Source of the DNA: Paraburkholderia acidisoli
GTDB lineage: Bacteria; Pseudomonadota; Gammaproteobacteria; Burkholderiales; Burkholderiaceae
Assembly (NCBI RefSeq): GCF_009789675.1
Contig: NZ_CP046915.1
Span: 1,240,001-1,304,000, forward strand
Length of the DNA stretch: 64,000 bases
Reading direction: 5' to 3'
The notes under the pieces were generated by a model. That model searched no databases and was not told the DNA's origin. It saw nothing but the letters and a program-made list of their open reading frames with translations. This document shows, one piece after another, positions 17,559 to 24,390 of this stretch (position 1 is its first letter; every line of letters begins with the position of its first letter). Both the position numbers and the translations under genes were made by a program.

Positions 17559-17650
17559 GGCACGGGCCTGGCGGTCGTGGGCGGGCGCGGACCGCGCGCC
17601 GGCGGCGGGCAGGACAGGCGGTCCAGCGAGTGTCGCGGCGCGCGTGTCAT
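17555..17650 (-). other. Possible leader peptide ORF upstream of a sigma factor gene
   Basis: An ATG at 17650, eight bases after AGGGAGGA, opens a 31-codon frame (MTRAPRHSLDRLSCPPP...) whose TGA shares bases with the TTG start proposed for the sigma factor (TTGA at 17555-17558). It may be a coupled leader peptide or the true sigma N-terminus put out of frame by a one-base change. Confidence 0.4.
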
Positions 17651-17797
17651 CGTCGTGTCCTCCCTGGCGTTCGTGGTTCGCATCATGGCCCGTATCGAGC
17701 GCCGCCGAATGACTCGGTGACTGGCTCGAAGGATGGCTCAATTCGCCAGCCGCTTCCCCGGCAACCGGAGAAGCGGCGTCGGCCGGTTCGCGAACGT

Positions 17798-17902
17798 TCA
17801 ATATACGACGACCGCCGGCCGGTAGTAGGCAGGCCGCGCCGGCACCACCACGCAGCCACTCAGAATGACCGCGGCGAGGGTCAGGATAACGAGCGTTTTC
17901 AT
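17798..17902 (-). CDS. Very small lipoprotein, 34 residues
   Basis: MKTLVILTLAAVILSGC is a complete lipoprotein signal (lipobox ILSGC, Cys 17), followed by VVVPARPAYYRPAVVVY and TGA. The mature chain is only 18 residues, rich in Tyr, Val and Pro. GGAG lies nine bases before the ATG. It resembles the mature start of the neighbouring small Pro/Tyr-rich lipoproteins. The function is unknown. Confidence 0.65.
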   Translation of the reverse strand: MKTLVILTLAAVILSGCVVVPARPAYYRPAVVVY

Positions 17903-17943
17903 GGCTGCGCTCCATCTTCGCTATTCCGGTTCATCGGCGCGCC

Positions 17944-18243
17944 TCAGGCCCAGTGGCCCGGCATCCAGCGCCAGTTCGGCCCGTGCGCGATCCAGTGGCC
18001 CGGCACCCAGCGGTGTCCCACGCGCACCGTTTGCCAGTGGCCGGGCGCCCAGACATAGCCGCCGTGCGCATAGCGCCAGTGGCCCGGGTCCCACGCGTAG
18101 CCGGCGCGCGGCGGCGGCACGGTTTCCACGCGCGGCGGCGGCGGCGCGCTCGGCGCGATGATCACGGTCTGTGCGAACGTGGCGCCGCTGGCGAGCGCGA
18201 AAACGGCTGCGGCGAGCAGCGTGCGGATGGATGACTTCGGCAT
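17944..18243 (-). CDS. Exported protein with four WXXGXW-type repeats
   Basis: 99 residues with a Sec signal peptide cleaved after ATFA (about residue 24). The mature part has a Pro-rich linker and four copies of the aromatic repeat: YAWDPGHWRYAHGG, YVWAPGHWQTVRVG, HRWVPGHWIAHGP, NWRWMPGHWA. There is no lipobox Cys, unlike the two-repeat relative at 12879-13094. The repeat family is common in envelope proteins near stress sigma factors, but its biochemical role is not known. GAGG precedes the ATG. Confidence 0.85.
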   Translation of the reverse strand: MPKSSIRTLLAAAVFALASGATFAQTVIIAPSAPPPPRVETVPPPRAGYAWDPGHWRYAHGGYVWAPGHWQTVRVGHRWVPGHWIAHGPNWRWMPGHWA

Positions 18244-18592
18244 GTTGACCTCCCGTTGTTCGTTGCCGGACGCCGTCGCGCGTGAGTCTGCGCGCGGCCT
18301 GTATGACTTGAACGGGGGAGGCGGTGGAAATCCGTCGCGGAAATCGCGATTTTTTTCGGGCGGCGTTTTGTGCTGCTCTTTTTGCGGATTGTTTTGGTGG
18401 GCGTGCGGGGCCGGGCGCGGGCTTTTCCCGCTCGCTACGGCTGATCTAGCGCCGGTTCGAGAGTGGGTGCGCCTACCTGAAGATCAACCGCGAACGCGTG
18501 TAACAAAACCACACCATGCTTGCGCCCTGTCAAAAATACTGTATAAATACACAGTATGGATGTGCATACAGTAGTCCTTGACGGGAGGTCTT
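18244..18592. other. Divergent intergenic region with LexA-controlled promoter
   Basis: 349 bp between a minus- and a plus-strand gene. It holds the LexA box at 18537-18556 and a probable promoter TTGCGC (18520-18525) with TATAAA (18542-18547), spacing 16, facing the plus-strand gene. A short hairpin (TCGCG/CGCGA, 18335-18349) is followed by seven T residues but has no plus-strand gene to terminate. No other gene is supported. Confidence 0.6.
18537..18556 (+). promoter_or_regulatory. LexA (SOS) box
   Basis: TACTGTATAAATACACAGTA contains CTGT-N8-ACAG and differs from the consensus TACTGTATATATATACAGTA at two positions. It overlaps the -10 element (TATAAA at 18542-18547), so LexA binding would block the promoter. 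It lies 37 bases before the ATG of the orphan gene at 18593. Confidence 0.85.
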
Positions 18593-18874
18593 ATGGCACC
18601 GCTGATTCGCATTGTGAACGACGAGGATCGCCGCTCGGTCGAGTGGCTGATCACCAACGTGGGCGAGGCGCGCGTTACCGCTGCCGCGCAGCGGCTGAGC
18701 CGCGGCGGCCGTGGGCCGTTCGTCTCGGCGGTATGCCGCTATCTCGGGGCGTGGCCGCCGCCGTCGCGCGCATCCGCGGCGGAGAACTCGCGCTACCGCG
18801 TTGGCGACGAATATCTGGCGCGAATTCGTGAGTTGCTGGCGCGCCGCCACGGGCCCACGGCGCCTGCGCATTGA
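18593..18874 (+). CDS. LexA-controlled small protein of unknown function
   Basis: 93 residues, basic and Arg-rich (MAPLIRIVNDEDRRSVEWLI...RYRVGDEYLARIRELLARR). The ribosome site GGGAGG is at 18583-18588. The predicted fold is mostly helical; a helix-turn-helix is possible around 22-50 (VGEARVTAAAQRLSRGGRGPFVSAVCRYL) but I recognise no family. There is no signal peptide or membrane segment. Its promoter carries a near-consensus LexA box, so it should be induced by DNA damage. SOS-induced small proteins include division inhibitors, repair accessory factors and phage or toxin regulators; nothing in the sequence picks one. Confidence 0.7.
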   Translation: MAPLIRIVNDEDRRSVEWLITNVGEARVTAAAQRLSRGGRGPFVSAVCRYLGAWPPPSRASAAENSRYRVGDEYLARIRELLARRHGPTAPAH

Positions 18875-19089
18875 GGGCGAGGGCGCGAATCATCGGGTAG
18901 CGCAGCGCAAGGCTTTAGAAAAGGCGCACCGTTTTGCAAGGCGGGCCGCTTCGGCCCGTACGCATCACGCGCCGGCGTGGGGCGTACGTCGGCGGTCGGC
19001 CATCGGTGAAAAGAGCGGGGCGGCGAACTCGAGCGCCATGCCGGCCATCGGCCGGCCACGACCTTCCTCCCTGGCCGCCACGGCCTTTC

Positions 19090-19596
19090 TCATGCCTCGA
19101 CCGACGCTTCGCTTTCCATATGCCGAAGCACGGAATGGAACGTTTTGAGTAGCTTTCCATCGGGCATGCCGGTCTCGCCGAACAGGCGCTTCTGAACGGC
19201 AATCACGAGCGGCAGCGCCTTGCGCATGCGAGCCAGTCCAACCTGGGTGACGGTCACGTTCTTCGCCCGCACATCGATCGAGCTCGTTTTTCGCGTCACC
19301 ATGCCTTTTTCGTCGAGCGCTTTGAGCATTTGCGAGAGCTGGACTTTGTGAATGTCGCTGAAGCGGGCGAGCGTTGTCTGCGTGACTTCGTCTCCGTCCT
19401 TCGAGAGCCACGCAACCAGCGTCAGGGTGGTGAACTGCAGGTGCGTCAGTTCGAGTGCCTCCAGCGCCCGGTCGATTTCCCGCTGGTACAGGTGGAACAT
19501 CTTCCAGAGAACGAACCCGATGGCGCGATCCGGTGCGCCCAGCGAGAGGCTCGTGAAGGCTTTCTGAAGTTCCTTGGGTTTGACATCGACATCCAT
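19090..19596 (-). CDS. MarR family transcriptional regulator
   Basis: 168 residues. Helices FVLWKMFHLYQREIDRALEAL and LTHLQFTTLTLVAWL lead into the winged helix: TQTTLARFSDIHKVQLSQMLKALDEKGMVTRKTSSIDVRAKNVTVTQVGLARM, where the wing has the usual D-x-R-x-K pattern. GGAGG precedes the ATG. It is divergent from the decarboxylase-like gene at 19714, with a near-palindrome between them (19658-19671), and probably represses that gene until an aromatic or acidic ligand binds. Confidence 0.88.
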   Translation of the reverse strand: MDVDVKPKELQKAFTSLSLGAPDRAIGFVLWKMFHLYQREIDRALEALELTHLQFTTLTLVAWLSKDGDEVTQTTLARFSDIHKVQLSQMLKALDEKGMVTRKTSSIDVRAKNVTVTQVGLARMRKALPLVIAVQKRLFGETGMPDGKLLKTFHSVLRHMESEASVEA

Positions 19597-19657
19597 GGGC
19601 TGCAGCCTCCGCAAAAAAGAGTGACAGCGTCGTGCGAAATCACGTGCCTTGCATATT

Positions 19658-19671
19658 GTAAATGCATTAAC
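19658..19671. promoter_or_regulatory. Putative MarR operator
   Basis: GTAAATGCATTAAC is a 14 bp imperfect palindrome (12 of 14 positions symmetric) centred on TGCA in the 117 bp between the divergent MarR gene and its neighbour. MarR-type sites are usually AT-rich palindromes of this size. Confidence 0.5.
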
Positions 19672-19713
19672 TATTATCGGGTAGTGCTTCATCCAACCCA
19701 AAGGAGGATGCCG

Positions 19714-20715
19714 ATGAATCAACTACCGCTGGATATCGCTTTCTGGAACTACGATCGGGTTCAACCCCTGATCGACGGTACTGTCGAGATCAAGAACGTT
19801 AGCGCGTCTTTTCATACGGCGCGCATCGTGACCGAAATCTTCAAGGGAATGATTGCCGAGCGGCAATACGACGTAGCGGAATTGGGCATGACTTATCTCC
19901 TGCGCACGATCGATCAGCCCAATGCGGAGTTCGTTGGCATTCCTGTTTTTCTGAACCGGGCATTCCGGCACTCGGCGATCTATATCAACAAGTCGAAGGG
20001 GATCGAACGCCCGCAAGACCTTGCCGGCAAGCGTATCGGTGAACTGGCGCTCTACGGGCATGACTCCGGCATCATGTCCAAAGGCGTGCTGGCGGATGAG
20101 TTCGGCGTTCAGCCGGCATCCGCGCAATGGCTCGTTGGCGCGATCGATTTTCCCATGGAGCCGGTCGATTTCGTGACGCATCCGCATCCCGCCAATGTGC
20201 AGGTGGAATGGGCATCGAAGGAGGCCGATCTGGGCACGATGCTGGAAGAGGGCGAACTGGACGCGTTGATCTCAGCCGATATCCCGAAGTGCGTGCTCGA
20301 AGGCTCGCCGAAGGTCGGCCGGCTATTCCCGAATTACGTCGAACTCGAACAGGCGTATTTTGCGCGTACCCGGGTCTTTCCGATCATGCACACCGTTGCG
20401 GTGCGCCGCACGCTCGCCGAGGAGCGGCCGGACATCGTGAAGGCGGTGTATGACGCGTTTTGCGAGGCCAAAGCCAGCACGATGAAGAACCTCGCGATGG
20501 GCATGACGTTCAACAATATGTCGCTGATGGTTCCATGGCTGACGCATCGGCTCGAAGAGAACCGGAATACGCTGGGCAACGACTGGTGGCCCTATGGCAT
20601 TGCGGGAAATCGCGTCGCGCTCGAAACGATACTGCGCTACCACTACGAACAGGGGATTACGTCGCGGCAGTTGTCGGTGGACGAGGTCTTCGTGCCGTAC
20701 CTCATGGACACTTGA
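19714..20715 (+). CDS. 4,5-dihydroxyphthalate decarboxylase-like protein (periplasmic-binding fold)
   Basis: 333 residues from the ATG at 19714, which follows AAGGAGG (19701-19707). The sequence has the substrate-binding-protein fold of the Pht5/4,5-dihydroxyphthalate decarboxylase group: LDIAFWNYDRVQPLIDG, YDVAELGMTYLLRTIDQ, FVGIPVFLNRAFRHSAIYIN, LAGKRIGELALYGHDSGIMSKG, and DALISADIPKCVLEGSPKVGRLF. No signal peptide is present, so a cytosolic enzyme is more likely than an ABC binding protein. The substrate is probably an aromatic or other polycarboxylic acid. Three 15 bp repeats overlap its stop codon. The divergent MarR gene is the likely regulator. Confidence 0.75.
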   Translation: MNQLPLDIAFWNYDRVQPLIDGTVEIKNVSASFHTARIVTEIFKGMIAERQYDVAELGMTYLLRTIDQPNAEFVGIPVFLNRAFRHSAIYINKSKGIERPQDLAGKRIGELALYGHDSGIMSKGVLADEFGVQPASAQWLVGAIDFPMEPVDFVTHPHPANVQVEWASKEADLGTMLEEGELDALISADIPKCVLEGSPKVGRLFPNYVELEQAYFARTRVFPIMHTVAVRRTLAEERPDIVKAVYDAFCEAKASTMKNLAMGMTFNNMSLMVPWLTHRLEENRNTLGNDWWPYGIAGNRVALETILRYHYEQGITSRQLSVDEVFVPYLMDT

Positions 20716-20747
20716 TTCATGGGCACTTGACTCATGGTCACTTATGA
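20703..20747. repeat. Three 15 bp tandem repeats spanning a stop codon
   Basis: CATGGACACTTGATT, CATGGGCACTTGACT and CATGGTCACTTATGA follow each other head to tail. The first contains the TGA of the decarboxylase-like gene, the second adds another in-frame TGA, and the third has diverged. The pattern suggests slippage duplication. Confidence 0.8.
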
Positions 20748-20852
20748 AAGCAACACGGTTATGCCGCGTTGCTTAGCCGGCGGCGTACCCGAAGCACAAC
20801 GAGCTTGCCCGGTTGCGCTTCGCCATTCACGGCGCTTCGGGCATCGCCGCGA

Positions 20853-21746
20853 TCACCGATCCTCGTGCGGCTCCATGAGGGGATATTCATCGCCATTGCG
20901 CACAAAACCGGGCATCTGCGAAAAGTCCATACGTGGCGGCCCGAAAATGTCCACGAGCCAGCAACCGGCTTCCAGCGCCTGACTCGTATGGATCAACCCG
21001 GCGGGCAAGGAGATCGCGGCGGGACTGTCTATCTCCAGATGCTCGTCGGCTTGCCATTGCGTCGAATCCGGCCCCCAGGGGGTACGCAGATGATGCGCGA
21101 ATCGACCCGCGTAAGTCAGCGTGATCTGCTCGAAATCGTCGTGTGAGTGGGGCTTGAGTTTCTTGCTGTCGCGCTTGCCCGGATAGATATCGGTGATATT
21201 GACCATCAGATTGGTGCAGCGAAACGCGCGGCCGGGCTGCGTGGCATCGACATAGTCGTCCAGCCGGTAATGCCGCAATTTGAAGCCGTTCACCGGATCG
21301 GGCCATGCACGGCATTCGCTCAATTCGGGCGCGCCAGCCGCGTAGTCGGCTGCATTGAGCGCCGCGCCCAGCGTTTCTCGCGACGTCGTGCCGACGATGT
21401 GCGCGAGCAGGCCGTTGCCTTCGACATCGACCTGGCTCTCCCCGGGTGGCAGGATAAAGAGGGTATCCCCTTCGCTTGGCGCCTGTTGCTGCATCGTATC
21501 CACGCGAACGCGCACGCGTAGTGCTGCTGGCGCGACGATCATCGATTCCGCCGTTTCGCGAATGTCGATCGTTGCGCGTCCTTCGATTCGCGTCATCGCA
21601 AGGGCGAAGTGCGCGGTGCGCAGAACCCAGCGTTGATTGCCGTGGCTATCGAGTTGCGGTGGCGTGTCGAACCTCGTGATGGTGCGGCTGCGAGCGGGAA
21701 CGACGATGCCGCGCTTGCGCGGCCGCGTGCGGGTTTCGGCGTTCAT
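20853..21746 (-). CDS. Bicupin-like protein
   Basis: 297 residues that fold as two beta-barrel halves. The second half has the cupin metal motif in KLKPHSHDDFEQITLTYAGRFAHHL (HxH...E) and LPAGLIHTSQALEAGCWLVDIFGPPR for the closing His. The first half (LRTAHFALAMTRIEGRATIDI) lacks the His pair. GGAGTGAG precedes the ATG. The gene begins five bases after the stop of the RraA-type aldolase gene, so they form an operon. The likely role is isomerisation, dioxygenation or lactone handling of a carboxylic acid intermediate; the substrate is unknown. Confidence 0.75.
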   Translation of the reverse strand: MNAETRTRPRKRGIVVPARSRTITRFDTPPQLDSHGNQRWVLRTAHFALAMTRIEGRATIDIRETAESMIVAPAALRVRVRVDTMQQQAPSEGDTLFILPPGESQVDVEGNGLLAHIVGTTSRETLGAALNAADYAAGAPELSECRAWPDPVNGFKLRHYRLDDYVDATQPGRAFRCTNLMVNITDIYPGKRDSKKLKPHSHDDFEQITLTYAGRFAHHLRTPWGPDSTQWQADEHLEIDSPAAISLPAGLIHTSQALEAGCWLVDIFGPPRMDFSQMPGFVRNGDEYPLMEPHEDR

Positions 21747-21751
21747 CGTGC

Positions 21752-22579
21752 TCACTCCGCGCGCTGGGGAATGGCCGGGCGGCCGTCGGCGACCCATTGC
21801 CGGAATTCCTCGCGCGTTTTCTCGTTCGCCGGGAACACGCCCCACAGCGCGTCGCCCGCACCGATGCGCAGGCTGATGTACTGCTCGATATCGTCCTGTG
21901 CCTCGCAGGCGTCCGCGAGTTCGGCGGCCAGATGGGGGGGGATCACGGTCACGTTGTTGCGGTCGCCGTGGATGATGTCGCCGGGATAAACCGCCACGCC
22001 CGCGCAGCCGATCGGCACTTGCAGATCGGCGACATGGTGATACGCGAGCCGCGACGTGGCCGTCACTTCCTTGCTCCAGGAAGGAATGGCCATATCGCCG
22101 ATTTCGTCGCCGTCACGAAACGCGCCGTCGGTAACAACGGCGGCTGCGCCGCGCAGCATCATGCGCTTGACGAGCACGTCGCCCATGGCGGCGGCACGAC
22201 CGTCGCCGCGGCTGTCGATCACGAGCACGTCGCCGCGTTGTACCTGTTCGACGCCGAACCATTGCAGGTTATCCGCGTTTGGCTCGGTGGTGACGGTCGC
22301 AAGGGTATCGACATGTTCGCGCGCCGGTATGAAGCGCATGGTGTAAGCGCGGCCCGCAAACGGCTTCAGATCCCGGTTGAGCGGCTTGATGCCCACCATC
22401 ACCGGCTGAATGTAGCCGCGCTTGAATAGTTGCGTGGTGAGTGTGCCGCTCGACGCTTTCGCGAGGCGTTCGAGCACCGAGTCGGGAACGTAGTGCGGGT
22501 TGTTGCTTCGTTCGCTCAGTTCTTCTAGAGTGGGAACGCGCGCGTTCGAGGGAGAGAGCGGCTCGATGGTTGTGTTCAT
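21752..22579 (-). CDS. RraA/4-hydroxy-4-methyl-2-oxoglutarate aldolase-family protein
   Basis: 275 residues. The active-site segment GAAAVVTDGAFRDGDEIGDM carries the Arg-Asp pair that binds the substrate carboxylate and metal in HMG/CHA aldolases, with PIGCAGVAVYPGDIIHGDRNNVTVIPPHLA downstream. An N-terminal extension of about 35 residues precedes SVLERLAKASSGTLTTQLFKRG. The enzyme would cleave or decarboxylate a 4-hydroxy-2-oxo-dicarboxylate to pyruvate or oxaloacetate-type products. It is divergent from the IclR/SMP-30 fusion gene. A close relative at 36776-37582 has the same arrangement with a second fusion regulator. Confidence 0.85.
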   Translation of the reverse strand: MNTTIEPLSPSNARVPTLEELSERSNNPHYVPDSVLERLAKASSGTLTTQLFKRGYIQPVMVGIKPLNRDLKPFAGRAYTMRFIPAREHVDTLATVTTEPNADNLQWFGVEQVQRGDVLVIDSRGDGRAAAMGDVLVKRMMLRGAAAVVTDGAFRDGDEIGDMAIPSWSKEVTATSRLAYHHVADLQVPIGCAGVAVYPGDIIHGDRNNVTVIPPHLAAELADACEAQDDIEQYISLRIGAGDALWGVFPANEKTREEFRQWVADGRPAIPQRAE

Positions 22580-22645
22580 GCAGGAATCCTGATCGGTTGA
22601 CGGTGTGCGCCGAGTGTCTTGCGGCGGTGATGACCGCGAGTGCGC

Positions 22646-22660
22646 TAGTTCGAATAACTA
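22646..22660. promoter_or_regulatory. Putative IclR-type operator, copy 1
   Basis: TAGTTCGAATAACTA has perfect 5 bp inverted arms (TAGTT/AACTA) around CGAAT. It lies between the divergent RraA gene and the IclR/SMP-30 fusion gene. Its reverse complement recurs with one mismatch in front of the porin gene at 26121. Confidence 0.6.
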
Positions 22661-22749
22661 TCCCATAGAACCTACCCACGAAAAACCGCAGCGAACGGCT
22701 TTGCGTTGGCATACGGTGCGAAGTGTTCCAGATGGTGAGACACGAAAAG

Positions 22750-24333
22750 ATGAGCAAGAGCAGCAACACAGGTGAGGGAACCGCGTCGCTCGAAAAGGCG
22801 ATCGATGTGCTGGATGCAATCAGCGCTGCCCCGGAAGGCATCAGCCAGTCGGAGCTTTCGGAGCAGGTTGCGTTGCCGCGCACGACGCTGTATCGCATTC
22901 TCGCGACGCTAAACGCACGCGGGCTGGTGCGCCGCGATCCGTCGCGGCATGTCTATTGCCTCGGATTCCGCTGCGTGGAGATGGCACGGCAGGCGTATGC
23001 GATGCCCGAACTGGTTTCCGCCGCGTCGCACGAGTTACGGGCGTTGCGCGACCTGACTGGAGAAACCTCGTATGTCGGCACGCTGGAAGGCATCGACGTG
23101 GTTTCGCTGGAGCGCTACGACAGCCCGCACACGCAGCGCTCGCGCACCTCGCACGGGCACCGGAAGCCCGTGTATGCAACGAGCCAGGGCAAGGCGATTC
23201 TGGCCGCGCTGCCTGCCGTCGAGCGCGACGCCATCGTGGCCGCGGTGCGGCTCAAAGCGCACACGGAAATGACGATCACCGACCGTCGCCGTCTGGTGGC
23301 GGAGCTGCGCGTGGTGGCCAGCCGCGGTTACGCCATCGACGACGAAGAAAACGTGCTGGGCACGCGTTGCGTGGGCGCGGCCATCACAGACGCGCACGGG
23401 GTGGTGCGGGGCGCGATCAGCGTGGCGGGACCGGCGTATCGGCTCACGCATCATCGGCTCGAACTGCTTGGCCCGGAACTGGTTGCGGCCGCCAGGCATA
23501 TTGGCGCGCTGCTGACGCCGCTTCGACGCGCGGGCGAAAGCACGGGCGATGCGGTCACGCCCACTTCGGCGCCCACTGCGCTATACGGTGCGCATCCGGT
23601 GTGGTCGCCCGAGCGTCAGGCGCTGATCTGGGCAGATACCTTGGCGCCCGCGCTGCGCATATCGAGCGAGAGCGGAGGGGAACAGCGCGTGCAGATTTCG
23701 CATCCCATCCGCTGTTTGCTGGTCACGGCGCAGGGCATACGCGCATTTCACGAAGCAGGCAGCACTCTGGTGGATGCCGATAAAAAACGCCCGCCGCCCG
23801 ACACCGATCGCGTTTTGCTCGCAGCCTGCGTGGGCGCCGAGGACATCATATGGGTGTCGAGCTTGCAGGCGCGTAAGTTCCAGATTGGCATCTTGCACGA
23901 CGATGGCGCGTTTACGAGCAAATGGTCCTTGAATCATGCCGTCGATGGCTTGCGCTTTGATCGCACTACGGGCCTGTTATTCGGCACGATGCCGGATACC
24001 GGCGACATCATCGTGCTGAATCCGTCGCGAAAGGAAGTGCGCACCTTTGCGCGCGTGCCGAAGAGTTCGGGCGTGCTCAGCGGTCTCGATGTCGATAACG
24101 AAGGCGGCGTTTGGGTCGCGTTGCGGGACGGCTGGAGCGCGATGCGCTTCGCCGCAGACGGCAATCTCGATCAAACGGTGCCGCTGCCGGTGCCGTGCCC
24201 GACCGGTATCGCCGTGGGCGGCGTGGATGGCAAGACGCTATTTATCGCTACGGCGCGCCAGCCGGTTCCGCTCGACGTGCTCAAGAAAGCGCCGCTTTCC
24301 GGCAGCCTGTTCAGGCTAGCGCTCACGGCGTAA
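22750..24333 (+). CDS. IclR regulator fused to an SMP-30/gluconolactonase-like beta-propeller, copy 1
   Basis: 527 residues, twice the usual IclR length. The first 260 are a full IclR protein: winged helix GISQSELSEQVALPRTTLYRILATLNARGLVRRD and effector domain with LRALRDLTGETSYVGTLEG, SQGKAILAALP and VGAAITDAHGVVRGAISVAGPAY. From about 278 (LYGAHPVWSPERQALIWADT) a six-bladed SMP-30-like propeller follows, ending SGLDVDNEGGVWVALRDGWS and PTGIAVGG. The metal-ligand Glu of GEGPxW is replaced (GAHPVW), and the Asn and Asp positions also look altered, so the propeller is probably a sensor and not a lactonase. The ATG at 22750 is chosen by analogy with the paralog at 35015-36616. Confidence 0.85.
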   Translation: MSKSSNTGEGTASLEKAIDVLDAISAAPEGISQSELSEQVALPRTTLYRILATLNARGLVRRDPSRHVYCLGFRCVEMARQAYAMPELVSAASHELRALRDLTGETSYVGTLEGIDVVSLERYDSPHTQRSRTSHGHRKPVYATSQGKAILAALPAVERDAIVAAVRLKAHTEMTITDRRRLVAELRVVASRGYAIDDEENVLGTRCVGAAITDAHGVVRGAISVAGPAYRLTHHRLELLGPELVAAARHIGALLTPLRRAGESTGDAVTPTSAPTALYGAHPVWSPERQALIWADTLAPALRISSESGGEQRVQISHPIRCLLVTAQGIRAFHEAGSTLVDADKKRPPPDTDRVLLAACVGAEDIIWVSSLQARKFQIGILHDDGAFTSKWSLNHAVDGLRFDRTTGLLFGTMPDTGDIIVLNPSRKEVRTFARVPKSSGVLSGLDVDNEGGVWVALRDGWSAMRFAADGNLDQTVPLPVPCPTGIAVGGVDGKTLFIATARQPVPLDVLKKAPLSGSLFRLALTA

Positions 24334-24335
24334 CG

Positions 24336-24373
24336 AAAAAGCGCGCCGTGGGAACGATCCACCGCGCGCTTTA
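24336..24373. terminator. Bidirectional terminator between convergent genes
   Basis: Arms AAAAAGCGCGC-CGTGG (24336-24352) and CCAC-CGCGCGCTTT (24359-24373) form a long GC-rich stem with A and T tracts on the two outer sides, between the IclR fusion gene (stop 24333) and the convergent MFS gene (stop 24391). Confidence 0.75.
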
Positions 24374-24390
24374 TATTAAAACGAATTTTA

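Noticed and set aside
18335..18356. Short hairpin followed by seven T residues
   Set aside because: The stem is only five base pairs and no plus-strand gene ends before it; kept as a remark and not called a terminator.
18944..18964. GGGCC-GCTTC-GGCCC hairpin between the SOS-type gene and marR
   Set aside because: Strong stem but no T-run, and no matching feature; not enough to call a terminator.
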